In this document: positions 36,351 to 48,660 of the stretch, piece after piece | Position numbering within the stretch: the first letter of the stretch is position 1 | Layout of the letters: the number at the start of each line of letters is the position of its first letter | Origin: Mimachlamys varia | Lineage: Eukaryota; Mollusca; Bivalvia; Pectinida; Pectinidae | Assembly (NCBI GenBank): GCA_947623455.1 | Contig: OX392534.1 | Span: 39,313,426-39,377,425, forward strand | DNA: 64,000 nucleotides | Direction of reading: 5' to 3' | The notes under the pieces: model-generated | Database searches by the model: none | What the model saw: only the letters and a program-made list of their open reading frames with translations | What the model was told of the DNA's origin: nothing | Made by a program: the position numbers and the translations under genes

Positions 36351-37902
36351 TATTGTTAAATAGTGCATGCTGCTGTCGGGACCGTTTGTACTTTTCTGTT
36401 AAAGTTCTCGTTGATTATATGCTGAAAACGTGTTCTGGAAGTCGAATATGTTATAGAGATTTATGTATATTTGTTTCGTAATAGGGGTTCAATATTTTGA
36501 AGCAATAACAGTTGTATTCATCAACGAAAATATTTTTCACGGATATTGTAAGTTATCGAATATTGCTGTTTAAATGAACACATTCTAGCATCAAAGGAGC
36601 AGAATTTATTAACACTGCATATTGTTATAATTATATTTGTATTTTAGTTACGTTCTTTAAATGAAGAATCACAATTGGATGCTTGTATTGTGTGTCTAAC
36701 AGTCTAAACCAAACTCGATGGATCGCAAAATTACGAAGACGCCAAAACTAATGATTGCTGCAACTTGAATCCAGAAACAAACAATTGAAGGATCGGCCTT
36801 GAACAATCTCATTTAAAACAAAAACAAAGAACATTGTATGTCATAATTTTAGATAGTTAATTTGTGTTGGTGAAGAATTTATAGTAACCAAATAGACAAG
36901 AGGCAAAGACAAAAATGTGTTTCTATCGTTATCAGTCTCATAATATGATACCATTCAATCGGAAACCCTCGTGAATATTGGTGTCATGATTATATTTGAC
37001 GATAATACACGATTGGTTTCCGATATTTATCTAACAATATGAAAGAAAACCCGAACAACTTATGATTCAATAATTAATGGACTATAACATGTTTTTGGTT
37101 TGTACTATTAATTCTACAAAAATGAAAAATTATTGTAAACATATCGTAAACAGTTTACGTCATAAAAATTGAAATTAACAATAAACGTCATTTACAAATT
37201 ACTATTAAAGAAATATCTGAAATACAAATTGTCATAAATGTCATGTGCAAAAATATCAACGGCTCGCATTACCCATATATTAACACGAGTTATAAACGTC
37301 ATGTATAAACATATATAAAAATTCAAGTTTTTCATAGAAATATCGCATTACAGAAGAAATCATATAAAAGCTAGAATTATTATAAATATAAAATCATAAA
37401 GTCTGATATAGAAATATCGTAAATTATACACAAAAATATTGTAGACTGATACTTGATTGACAAAAAAGTATCATTAGTGGGAAAACATAGTAATATAGAC
37501 GTTATACAAAAAAAAGTTATTTATAGAATGTAGGTAAATGTCAGTTATAAAAATATCACAAACGTTAAACTCAGAAATTTTTATCTAATAATTTTGTCAG
37601 ATGCTGTAAATTAGAAGTAAGATATGTTCCCAATTTCACGTTATTGCCATCATTAAGTTTTAACTTTCATCTTAATTGTAAATTGTGAGTTTTTAAATGC
37701 CTGCATGTTGCAAATTCGGGCGTTTTACCGGCGAACTTCTTGCGCTTCTAAAACGATTTTATATCAGCTTTTTGGGGAAGTTGTGTACATCTTCATTTCT
37801 GGATAGACATATACTACATGCATGCCTTTGTGGCGCAGTTTTACAACTTCAATTTGATGTTGGACTACCGTTGAGTTGAAAAAGAATAAAACAAGTTATA
37901 TT
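36351..37902. other. very A+T-rich sequence, possibly a decayed repeat
   Basis: From about 37100 to 37600 strings such as ATAAACGTCAT, AAATATCGTAAA, AAATATC(A/G)C and TCATAAAAAT recur at irregular spacing, which could be an eroded minisatellite. No period could be fixed by eye. No gene is seen. Confidence 0.45.
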
Positions 37903-37914
37903 AGCTTATGGTTT

Positions 37915-38140
37915 TGGGGCCGCGGTGGCCGAGTGATTAAGGTTGTTCCGACATTCTACCACTAGCCCTCCACCTCTGGGTTGTGAGTTTGAATCCCACG
38001 TGGGGATGTAGCAAGGTACTGACCGTAGGTCGGTTGTTTTTCTCCGTGTTCCCCAACTTTTTTTCATCTCCAAAACCTGGCACGTCCTTAAATGACCCCG
38101 GCTGTTAATAGGACGTAAAACAAAATAAAACCAAACCAAA
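37915..38140 (+). mobile_element. full-length tRNA-derived SINE
   Basis: The element begins TGGGGCCGCGGTGGCCGAGT. The A-box-like TGGCCGAGTGAT and B-box-like GTTTGAATCCC are separated by a long variable-arm region, as in Ser/Leu-type tRNA heads. The body contains GGTCGGTTGTTTTTCTCCGT and AAACCTGGCACGTCCTTAAA. The 3' end reads TTAATAGGACGTAAAAC and then an AATAAAACC tail. It is flanked by the perfect 12-bp duplication AGCTTATGGTTT (37903-37914 and 38141-38152), direct evidence of retrotransposition. An unbroken duplication suggests a fairly recent insertion. Confidence 0.95.
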
Positions 38141-38152
38141 AGCTTATGGTTT

Positions 38153-40019
38153 GTTTTAAACCACGTGAATCAAAATTAAGAATGCCTGAACAATAAAAGC
38201 GTCTTTTACAAACTGAGGTGTTTTTGTGTTACTAAAAATAAAACATCTGAATCTGATCTGAGTTTTGATATACATCGAGTACTGCAACGTTTGCATGGTG
38301 TTCTCCTAGAAATGTAACGCATTAGGATGTCATCACGCCATGTTGCGTGCGACCAAAGCACTGCGATACAAGGTCGTACACACAATATGATTTCCTTCTC
38401 GTGTGATCGACAGTACCTAATTTACCTCGCCATTGCTGTCGTCATCCTCTCACAATGTCCTTGGTAAATCGAGGTTCAAGGTTGGTGTCAGAGACTACCG
38501 GGTTTGGTACTCGATTTGACCACAGCCAAGCTGTCCAGTCTGTCTAAGGTATCTTACTTAAAGGTACTTCCGATGCCTGTGATGGACCAAATGTGACAGA
38601 GTTTCCGCTGTCGTTAGTGTTTGAGTTCTTCGGCTGTTTCCGAAATGTAGTGATTGTTGATTTTAAAGAGTGTTTTAAATAGCTGGATCTTGTTCTTGTA
38701 TATGTCTCGCTTTCTATGGCTAGTTGTATAAGAGATTTGCAAGTAAAAGTTGAGCAAAGCTTTAAACGTAGGCCAAAGATATTGTTGAGATTTGAACTTG
38801 AAATGACGTGCCAGAATAACGCTAAACCGTATTATATATGCCTGTACACATGTATGTTAACCGTTTTTTTCTGTATACGTTGTCGATTCTATTCTATATA
38901 AAATGCCCTTGGTACATTATAGTGTGATCTCATTGAGACCTACTGGTGACCTCCTTCACACACAGCGAATTAATTCACGACCGGTGTGTCATTTACTCAA
39001 TAACGATGCGCCAACATTCTTTAATCAATTTGACCAAGGTATATCACTTCAGTACCTTTAAATAGCAACGACGTTTAAAACAGTTGTGTCATCGAGGCAC
39101 GACCTCGCTAGGGACAGACGTATCTATACTTTCTATCAAATGAGTTTATCGTTCACACTCATGTAGATCACGTGATCGGGTAGTTAATCACGTGATGACA
39201 ACATTTGATGATGTCGTTGATCTGAGTCACGAAACATTTAACCTTATTTACTGTTTTATTAATCACACAGATTCTCTCTCGTGGCCTTTCATCAAGCGTG
39301 TATAAATAAATAAACATGTGCATGGATATAATTAATCCTAGGTATGTATAACATAGCCTCTAGGTCAAAGTTTAATTTTCATCCATGCGTCCGCCTGTCT
39401 ATATTTACGTCTATTAGGCTATTCGGAATATCTTTTCAACTCCTGAAAGGATTCTTAATAATTAATTTGATAGACAAGTAGATGATGCGACTAATGGGAC
39501 AAGATAGTTGACCTCAGTATCTCGATAATTACATGAGTCATCGTGAGATGTAGGATCAGTGAGTTTCTGTTGCTCATCGTTTCTAGTTTACTGGTTCTGA
39601 CTAACGGGAGAAAACATACGGTACTATTAACGAATTACTCATCATTTAGTAATAAACACCGAAATAAAGATTAAAGAAACAGCCAATGCCACTTACTGTT
39701 ACCTAGTACGCTATTATACTGTGGGGATTAACGAATAAAAGTGTGGAGGAAGGATCGTTTTATTATCATACATGGTTGTGTTTCCGAAAACAATGTTTCA
39801 GTTTTACCTTGAAAAGGATGGATGAAATTATTAATGCCGAGATTTTTTCGAAAAACAATTGCTATCTGATGTATCATTTGAAAAGCCAGACATCAGCGTG
39901 CTGGGTATTCAATCAATACCGTATTGACATGATTATGAACATGAAACAGCGTCTGACATCATGCGATCTGAAGTAAAAACTACAGGTGATGATGATATAT
40001 TCTACTATCAGGGCATCGC
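38153..40019. other. unique sequence, no gene seen
   Basis: About 1.9 kb without clear repeats. CACGTGATCGG and ATCACGTGATGAC around 39169-39197 are two E-box-like CACGTG sites 25 bp apart. Frames of 61-77 codons have no recognisable domain. Confidence 0.5.
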
Positions 40020-40849
40020 CTTAAAACGTGTATGTTGCCATAACCGTGTATATTATCAGAACCTTGTATGTTAGCATAACCTTGTATGTTTAATGACCTT
40101 GTATCATAACTTTGTATGCTATCATGACCTTGTATGTTATCAGAAACGTGTATGTTACAATAAACTTGTTTGTTACCATAACCTTGTATGTTACCATAAC
40201 CTTGTATGTTAAAACAACCTTGTATGTTAAAACAATCTTGTATGTTATCATAACCTTGTATGTTATCATGACCTTGTATGTTATCAGAAACGTGTATGTT
40301 ACAATAAACTTGTATGTTACCATAACCTTGTATGTTACCATAACCTTGTATGTTACAATAACCTTGTATGATATCATAACCTTGTATGTTACCATAACCT
40401 TGTTTGTTACCATAACCTTGTATGTTACCATAACCTTGTATGTTATCATAACCTTGTATGTTACAATAACCTTGTATGATATCATAACCTTGTATGTTAC
40501 CATAACCTTGTATGTTACCATAACCTTGTATGTTACCATAACCTTGTATGTTAAAACAACCTTGTATGTTATCATAACCTTGTATGTTTTATAACCGTGT
40601 ATGTTTTATGACCTTGTATCATAACTTTGTATGTTAGCATAACCTTGTATGTTACCATAACCTTGTATGTTACCATAACCTTGTATGTTACCATAACCTT
40701 GTTTGTTACCATAACCTTGTTTGTTACCATAACCTTGTATGTTACCATAACCTTGTATGTTACCATAACCTTGTATGTTATCATAACCTTGTACGTTACC
40801 ATAACCTTGTATGTTATCATAACCTTGTATGTTAAAACAACCTTGTATG

Positions 40850-42710
40850 TTACCATAACCTTGTTTGTTACCATAACCTTGTATGTTAACATAACCTTGT
40901 ATGTTAACATAACCTTGTATGTTACCATAACCTTGTATGTTACCATAACCTTGTATGTTAGCATAACCTTGTTTGTTACCATAACCTTGTATGTTACCAT
41001 AACCTTGTATGTTACCATAACCTTGTATGTAATCATAACCTTGTATGTTATCATAACCATGTATAACCTTGTATGTTATCATAACCTTGTATGTTACCAT
41101 AACCTTGTATGTTATCATAACCTTGTATGTTACCATAACCTTGTATGTTAACATAACCTTAAATGTTACCATAACCTTGTATGTTAACATAACCTTGTAT
41201 GTTACCATAACCTTGTATGTTACCATAACCTTGTATGTTAACATAACCTTGTATGTTACCATAACCTTGTATGTTACCATAACCTTGTATGTTAGCATAA
41301 CCTTGTTTGTTACCATAACCTTGTATGTTACCATAACCTTGTATGTTACCATAACCTTGTATGTTACCATAACCGTGTATGTTACCATAACCTTGTATGT
41401 TAACATAACCTTGTATGTTACCATAACCTTGTATGTTAAAACAACCTTGTATGTTACCATAACCTTGTATGTTAAAACAACCTTGTATGTTACCATAACC
41501 TTGTATGTTACCATAACCTTGTATGTTAAAACAACCTTGTATGTTACCATAACCTTGTATGTTACAATAACCTTGTTTGTTACCATAACCTTGTATGTTA
41601 ACCTAACCTTGTATGTTAACATAACCTTGTATGTTACCATAACCTTGTATGTTACCATAACCTTGTTTGTTACCATAACCTTGTATGTTATCATAACCTT
41701 GTATGTTACAATAACCTTGTATGTTACCATAACCTTGTATGTTAAAACAACCTTGTATGTTACCATAACCTTGTTTGTTACCATAACCTTGTATGTTAAC
41801 ATAACCTTGTATGTTAACATAACCTTGTATGTTACCATAACCTTGTATGTTACCATAACCTTGTATGTTAGCATAACCTTGTTTGTTACCATAACCTTGT
41901 ATGTTACCATAACCTTGTATGTTACCATAACCTTGTATGTAATCATAACCTTGTATGTTATCATAACCATGTATAACCTTGTATGTTATCATAACCTTGT
42001 ATGTTACCATAACCTTGTATGTTATCATAACCTTGTATGTTACCATAACCTTGTATGTTAACATAACCTTAAATGTTACCATAACCTTGTATGTTAACAT
42101 AACCTTGTATGTTACCATAACCTTGTATGTTACCATAACCTTGTATGTTAACATAACCTTGTATGTTACCATAACCTTGTATGTTACCATAACCTTGTAT
42201 GTTAGCATAACCTTGTTTGTTACCATAACCTTGTATGTTACCATAACCTTGTATGTTACCATAACCTTGTATGTTACCATAACCGTGTATGTTACCATAA
42301 CCTTGTATGTTAACATAACCTTGTATGTTACCATAACCTTGTATGTTAAAACAACCTTGTATGTTACCATAACCTTGTATGTTAAAACAACCTTGTATGT
42401 TACCATAACCTTGTATGTTACCATAACCTTGTATGTTAAAACAACCTTGTATGTTACCATAACCTTGTATGTTACCATAACCTTGTTTGTTACCATAACC
42501 TTGTATGTTAACCTAACCTTGTATGTTAACATAACCTTGTATGTTACCATAACCTTGTATGTTACCATAACCTTGTTTGTTACCATAACCTTGTATGTTA
42601 TCATAACCTTGTATGTTACAATAACCTTGTATGTTACCATAACCTTGTATGTTACCATGACCTTGTTTGTTACTATAACCTTGTATGTAATCATAACCTT
42701 GTATGTTATC
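40850..42710. repeat. 910-bp higher-order duplication in the 18-bp array
   Basis: The odd junction ATAACCATGTATAACC (one unit short by 8 bases) lies near 41053 and 41963, and a third time near 42711. The sequence following 41081 matches that following 41991 for several hundred bases, including the AACCTTAAATGTTACC variant. The offset of 910 equals 50 units plus 10, i.e. 51 units minus the 8-base loss, as expected for a block carrying one shortened unit. Confidence 0.9.
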
Positions 42711-42999
42711 ATAACCATGTATAACCTTGTATGTTAAAACAACCTTGTATGTTATCATAACTTTGTTTGTTACCACAACTTTGTATGTTATCATAACCTT
42801 GTATGTTATCATAACCTTGTATGTTGTCATAACTTTGTTTGTTACCATAACCTTGTATGTTAAAACAACCTTGTATGTTATCATAACCTTGTATGTTATC
42901 ATAACCTTGTATGTTAAAACAACCTTGTATGTTATCATAACCTTGTATGTTATCATAACCTTGTATGTTATCATAACCTTGTATGTTAAAACAACCTTG

Positions 43000-45330
43000 T
43001 ATGTTATCATAACCTTGTATGTTATCATAACCTTGTATGTTAAAACAACCTTGTATGTTACCATAACCTTGTATGTTACCATAACCGTGTATGTTACCAT
43101 AACCTTGTATGTTATCATAACCTTGTTTGTTATCATAACCTTGTATGTTACAATAACCTTGTATGTTACCATAACCTTGTATGTTACCATAACCTTGTAT
43201 GTTACCATAACCTTGTATGTTACAATAACCTTGTATGTTACCATAACCTTGTATGTTACCATAACCTTGTTTGTTACCATAACCTTGTATGTTACCATAA
43301 CCTTGTATGTTACCATAACCTTGTATGTTAAAACAACCTTGTATGTTACCATAACCTTGTATGTTATCATAACTTTGTATGTTACCATAACCTTGTATGT
43401 TATCATAACCTTGTATGTTATCATAACCTTGTATGTTACCATAACCTTGTTTGTTACCATAACCTTGTATGTTATCATAACCTTGTATGTTATCATAACC
43501 TTGTATGTTAAAACAACCTTGTATGTTATCATAACCTTGTATGTTAAAACAACCTTGTATGTTATCATAACCTTGTATGTTATCATAACCTTGTATGTTA
43601 TCATAACCTTGTATGTTAAAACAACCTTGTATGTTATCATAACCTTGTATGTTATCATAACCTTGTATGTTAAAACAACCTTGTATGTTACCATAACCTT
43701 GTATGTTACCATAACCGTGTATGTTACCATAACCTTGTATGTTATCATAACCTTGTATGTTATCATAACCTTGTATGTTACCGTAACCTTGTATGTTATC
43801 ATAACCTTGTATGTTATCATAACCTTGTATGTTAAAACAACCTTGTATGTTATCATAACCTTGTATGTTATCATAACCTTGTATGTTATCATAACCTTGT
43901 ATGTTAAAACAACCTTGTATGTTACCATAACCTTGTATGTTACCATAACCTTGTATGTTAAAACAACCTTGTATGTTATCATAACCTTGTATGTTATCAT
44001 AACCTTGTATGTTAAAACAACCTTGTATGTTATCATAACCTTGTATGTTATCATAACCTTGTATGTTAAAACAACCTTGTATGTTACCATAACCTTGTAT
44101 GTTACCATAACCGTGTATGTTACCATAACCTTGTATGTTATCATAACCTTGTATGTTATCATAACCTTGTATGTTACCATAACCTTGTATGTTGCCATAA
44201 CCTTGTATGTTACCATAACCTTGTATGTTAAAACAACCTTGTATGTTACCATAACCTTGTATGTTACCATAACCTTGTATGTTAAAACAACCTTGTATGT
44301 TACCATAACCTTGTATGTTATCATAACTTTGTATGTTACCATAACCTTGTATGTTATCATAACCTTGTATGTTATCATAACCTTGTATGTTACCATAACC
44401 TTGTTTGTTACCATAACCTTGTATGTTATCATAACCTTGTATGTTATCATAACCTTGTATGTTAAAACAACCTTGTATGTTATCATAACCTTGTATGTTA
44501 AAACAACCTTGTATGTTATCATAACCTTGTATGTTATCATAACCTTGTATGTTAAAACAACCTTGTATGTTATCATAACCTTGTATGTTATCATAACCTT
44601 GTATGTTAAAACAACCTTGTATGTTACCATAACCTTGTATGTTACCATAACCGTGTATGTTACCATAACCTTGTATGTTATCATAACCTTGTATGTTATC
44701 ATAACCTTGTATGTTACCGTAACCTTGTATGTTATCATAACCTTGTATGTTATCATAACCTTGTATGTTAAAACAACCTTGTATGTTATCATAACCTTGT
44801 ATGTTATCATAACCTTGTATGTTATCATAACCTTGTATGTTAAAACAACCTTGTATGTTACCATAACCTTGTATGTTACCATAACCTTGTATGTTAAAAC
44901 AACCTTGTATGTTATCATAACCTTGTATGTTATCATAACCTTGTATGTTAAAACAACCTTGTATGTTATCATAACCTTGTATGTTATCATAACCTTGTAT
45001 GTTAAAACAACCTTGTATGTTACCATAACCTTGTATGTTACCATAACCGTGTATGTTACCATAACCTTGTATGTTATCATAACCTTGTATGTTATCATAA
45101 CCTTGTATGTTACCATAACCTTGTATGTTGCCATAACCTTGTATGTTACCATAACCTTGTATGTTAAAACAACCTTGTATGTTACCATAACCTTGTATGT
45201 TACCATAACCTTGTATGTTAAAACAACCTTGCATGTTACCATAACCTTGTATGTTATCATAACTTTGTATGTTACCATAACCTTGTATGTTATCATAACC
45301 TTGTATGTTACCATAACCTTGTATGTTACC
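43000..45330. repeat. 936-bp higher-order duplication in the 18-bp array
   Basis: CCGTAACCTTGTATG is at 43781 and 44717, and GTTGCCATAACCTTG at 44191 and 45127. Both offsets are 936 bp, exactly 52 units. Intervening patterns of CCATAAC, TCATAAC and AAACAAC units repeat in the same order. Confidence 0.9.
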
Positions 45331-46335
45331 GTAACCTTGTATGTTACCATAACCTTGTATGTTACCATAACCTTGTATGTTACCATAACCTTGTATGTTA
45401 CCATAACTTTGTATGTTGCCATAACCTTGTATGTTAAAACAACCTTGTATGTTATCATAACCTTGTATGTTACCATAACCTTGTATGTTACCATAACCTT
45501 GTATGTTACCATAACCTTGTATGTTACCATAACCTTGTATGTTGCCATAACCTTGTATGTTAAAACAACCTTGTATGTTATCATAACCTTGTATGTTACC
45601 ATAACCTTGTATATTACCGTAACCTTGTTTGTTACCATAACTTTGTATGTTATCATAACCTTGTATGTTACCATAACCTTGTATGTTAAAACAACCTTGT
45701 ATGTTACCATAACCTTGTATGTTACCATAACTTTGTATGTTATCATAACCTTGTATGTTACCATAACCTTGTATGTTAAAACAACCTTGTATGTTACCAT
45801 AACCTTGTATGTTACCATAACCTTGTATGTTACCATAACCTTGTATGTTACCATAACCTTGTTTGTTACCATAACCTTGTATGTTACCATAACCTTGTAT
45901 GTTAAAACAACCTTGTATGTTACCATAACCTTGTATGTTATCATAACTTTGTATGTTACCATAACCTTGTATGTTATCATAACCTTGTATGTTACCATAA
46001 CCTTGTATGTTACCGTAACCTTGTATGTTACCATAACCTTGTATGTTACCATAACCTTGTATGTTACCATAACCTTGTATGTTACCATAACCTTGTATGT
46101 TACCATAACTTTGTATGTTACCATAACTTTGTATGTTATCATAACCTTGTATGTTAGCATAACCTTGTATGTTAGCATAACCATGTATGTTAGCATAACC
46201 TTGTATGTTAAAACAACCTTGTATGTTATCATAACCGTGTATGTTTTATGACCTTGTATCATAACTTTATATGCTATATGACCTTGTATGTTACCATAAC
46301 CTTGCATGTTTTATGACCTTGTATCTTAACTTGGT

Positions 46336-47314
46336 ATGATATTATGAGCTTGTATGTTATCATAACCCGGTTATGATGCGTATGTGTTGTGATTGAAAAT
46401 GGTGACTGGATTCTCACTTTGAGGACTTGGATGTAACCGGGTGTCGTCGATGCAGCAGAAGACGCTTACTCTTCCGGAACACCTGGTCTTATTCTCTTGT
46501 ACTTTTACAAGTGTCTCCTTGTAAATCTTTCCTTTGTTCATATTTTGAGTTCGGGTTATGGTTCTGTTGATGCTTCGGTATTCTTTGATTTGTTTTCATG
46601 TATGTTTTTACTACTTTATATATTATCATAAATCTTTTTGTTGTATCATTACCTTGCACGTTTTATTACGTTATATGTTACCATGACCTTGTATGACATT
46701 CAAAGAATAATTTGTAGACATTCTTAATTTTCATGCAATTTAAAGATTTTCTATTTGTAAAACCAGATGGAATATTTCTGGTATTTCCATACATGTGAAT
46801 GCCCTACACGCGAACATATATACAGGACAGGAAATACTAAATCCATAACCAAATGGAGCAACATTTATTTATTAGAAAATGAAGAGGAATATTGAGGGGA
46901 CATGTTTACCACACGGTGGGATGGGGCTCCACGAAGATGTTACACGATAGAAAGTCATATTATTTCAGTAACGACACCTCTAAGTGTAGTTTGTAAAATC
47001 GATGTACAGTTGTTACACAAAACTCAGTAAAATCATCCTGCCACCACAAACCTGTTAACGAGGACAAACACTCAAACATGAAAAGCCCGGAACCAAAATA
47101 TGAAAATCAATCTTCTTTTGGACTGATCACATGAGATGCAAAGCACATTTCTGACTGAACGCAAGCGGAACAGCCAAAGACTGTGTCGCCGTAAAGGGAC
47201 CCAAAAAAGAGGACATCAGACACAGGTGACAGGGATCTCGGGCAAGAAGGTAAAGCGTAGACTGAAACTACAATGTCAGAATTCAACTGAGAGGTTAAAC
47301 AAGGCTTTATCCAA
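46336..47314. other. unique sequence with outlying fragments of the 18-bp repeat
   Basis: Isolated degenerate 18-bp units persist outside the main array: ATTATCATAAATC (46620), TATCATTACCTTGCACG (46644) and GTTACCATGACCTTGTATG (46676-46694). The array once extended further right and decayed. The rest shows no gene; a 62-codon frame at 47136-47324 is Lys/Arg/Gln-rich and unrecognised. Confidence 0.6.
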
Positions 47315-47502
47315 CAGGGCCTAGTTGTTCAAAGGATGATTAGCTTAATCACTATTTAACGACCCTTTTAATCTTTAATAATTCTGTCAATATAAAAGGT
47401 AAAATCTTACAATTTTCCATGTAAATTGACAAAGTTACAGGATAATTAACATTGCCGCTATTCACTGATTAAGCTAATCACCTTTTGAACAACTAGGCCC
47501 TG
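47315..47502. mobile_element. 188-bp MITE with 37-bp terminal inverted repeats
   Basis: The left end starts CAGGGCCTAGTTGTTCAAA and continues to TGATTAGCTTAATCA. The right end is the reverse complement with few changes (TGATTAAGCTAATCA ... TTTGAACAACTAGGCCCTG). The interior is A+T-rich and non-coding. Ends of the form CAGGG are seen in hAT-type elements, but the 8 bases on either side (47307-47314 and 47503-47510) do not match, so I cannot assign a superfamily from a target duplication. Confidence 0.88.
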
Positions 47503-48182
47503 AAGAAAAAGCATCTGCAGAAACCAGACTTGCTTAAGCCATACCAGAGAACCCGGAGATACAAGAGAACTCAAGAAACATCTGAGCAGCCTGCCCGCCA
47601 GCTGAAATGGAGGGAACGCGTGCACTTTGAATCCTACACTACAGCTTTATCATTTGGATCCGTGTCTTACGATACAAAGATTGGCAAATAACTTCAGACA
47701 TCTGTGCTTCACAGGTGTATTGACAGAGCAGACGAATCGGAGCGACAGACGCTCACAGAACGTGATCTTAGTTGGTAACCATGGAGCCAGACAAATGACT
47801 AACGACTGCAAAGGGCATTGTAGAGCCAACAAGGCTGTGGTAATCCCCAGCAAGTAATGCATTTTGAAAGCTGTTTCTTTTACGCGCCCCTCCAAAATAA
47901 ATTAGAGAATACCTAAGCGTTAACAAAATCTTAATCCGAAATCAAAATCGATTAAACTAGGGGCATTCCATCCTGCCGTGGACGTATTATATATTATTAG
48001 TGAACAAATTCATGTGGGACTTGACTTGCAAAAAAAAATCTCCTGAATGACACCATCAGAATGAGCCAACTAAAAGCCAAAGTCCTTCGTCCACAGGATA
48101 AAGAGAACCGTCGCTTCAAGACCCATAGAAGCAGTTGATCGATTGACAAGTGTTCAGGGGTGAAGACGTCCAGACAGAGAGA
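47503..48182. other. unique sequence, no gene recognised
   Basis: Overlapping frames on both strands (47627-47857 +, 47650-47895 -) cover the same bases and have no known motif. Confidence 0.5.
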
Positions 48183-48660
48183 TGATGTCACAAGGAAATC
48201 ACCATCGTCGGATACCCACGGTACACTTCTCTGACGTTTGCATCCCGTGGGCAAAAATGGAAAGAAACTTTCGTTTTCGTACTAAAATAGTAGCCAATCA
48301 TATCGATGGTTTCATCCGTGCCTACATACAGTCGGGACATCAAGCCGGGGTATCCCGTTTCATTTGTAGCACCGCCTGTCAACAAAACCTGTCGATTGTG
48401 TTATAATTGTGTCGATTGTGATTAAAAAATAAAGTCCTGCTATACGGCGATTGACATCGGCGTCATGCCTACAGAAATATGCTGGTCGTGGTCACGGTTA
48501 AATCATCTAACAGAGTGTCACGAGAAACGACCATTCTGATTGGTTGGAATCTCCGAATAAACTTCTTTTCGGGGAAACGAAGGTTTATACCGATTCTGGC
48601 CCACGGGATGCAAACGTCATAGAAGTGTACCGTGGGTTTCCGACGATGGGAAATCACAGG
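48183..48660. repeat. imperfect inverted repeat with 85-bp arms
   Basis: The left arm (about 48197-48280) and the right arm (about 48571-48657) are reverse complements at roughly 85% by eye. CCCACGGTACACTTCT and GACGTTTGCATCCCGTGGG of the left arm recur inverted on the right. About 290 bp separates the arms. The same translated string, PTVHF-x-DVCIPWA, appears on + at the left arm and on minus at the right arm, which follows from the inversion and does not by itself show coding. It could be a fold-back element or a local inverted duplication of an unknown repeat. Confidence 0.75.

Larger units (their letters stand above)
40020..46335. repeat. 18-bp minisatellite array, about 350 copies
   Basis: The consensus is CTTGTATGTTACCATAAC, with common variants TTATCATAAC and TTAAAACAAC. 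Each unit has the small dyad GTTA-CCA-TAAC. Since 18 is a multiple of three and the unit lacks stops in most frames, frames run open on both strands for up to 1264 codons (VMVTYK and YVTITL repeats). Both + and - readings are open over the same bases, and the variants are non-silent, so I reject coding. The same terminal module ATGACCTTGTATCATAACTT occurs at 40093, at about 40608, and again at 46248 near the right end. Confidence 0.96.

Noticed and set aside
37915..38000. Genuine tRNA gene of Ser/Leu type
   Set aside because: It is followed by a SINE body and A-rich tail and bounded by a target-site duplication, so it is a retroposed tRNA-like head.
42513..46307. 1264-codon minus-strand frame and 1174-codon plus-strand frame
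   Set aside because: Both strands are open over the same 18-bp tandem units because 18 is a multiple of three. Variants are non-silent and no non-repeat domain is attached.
40020..46335. Telomere-like repeat
   Set aside because: The unit is 18 bp and not TTAGGG-related. Unique DNA and mobile elements lie on both sides.
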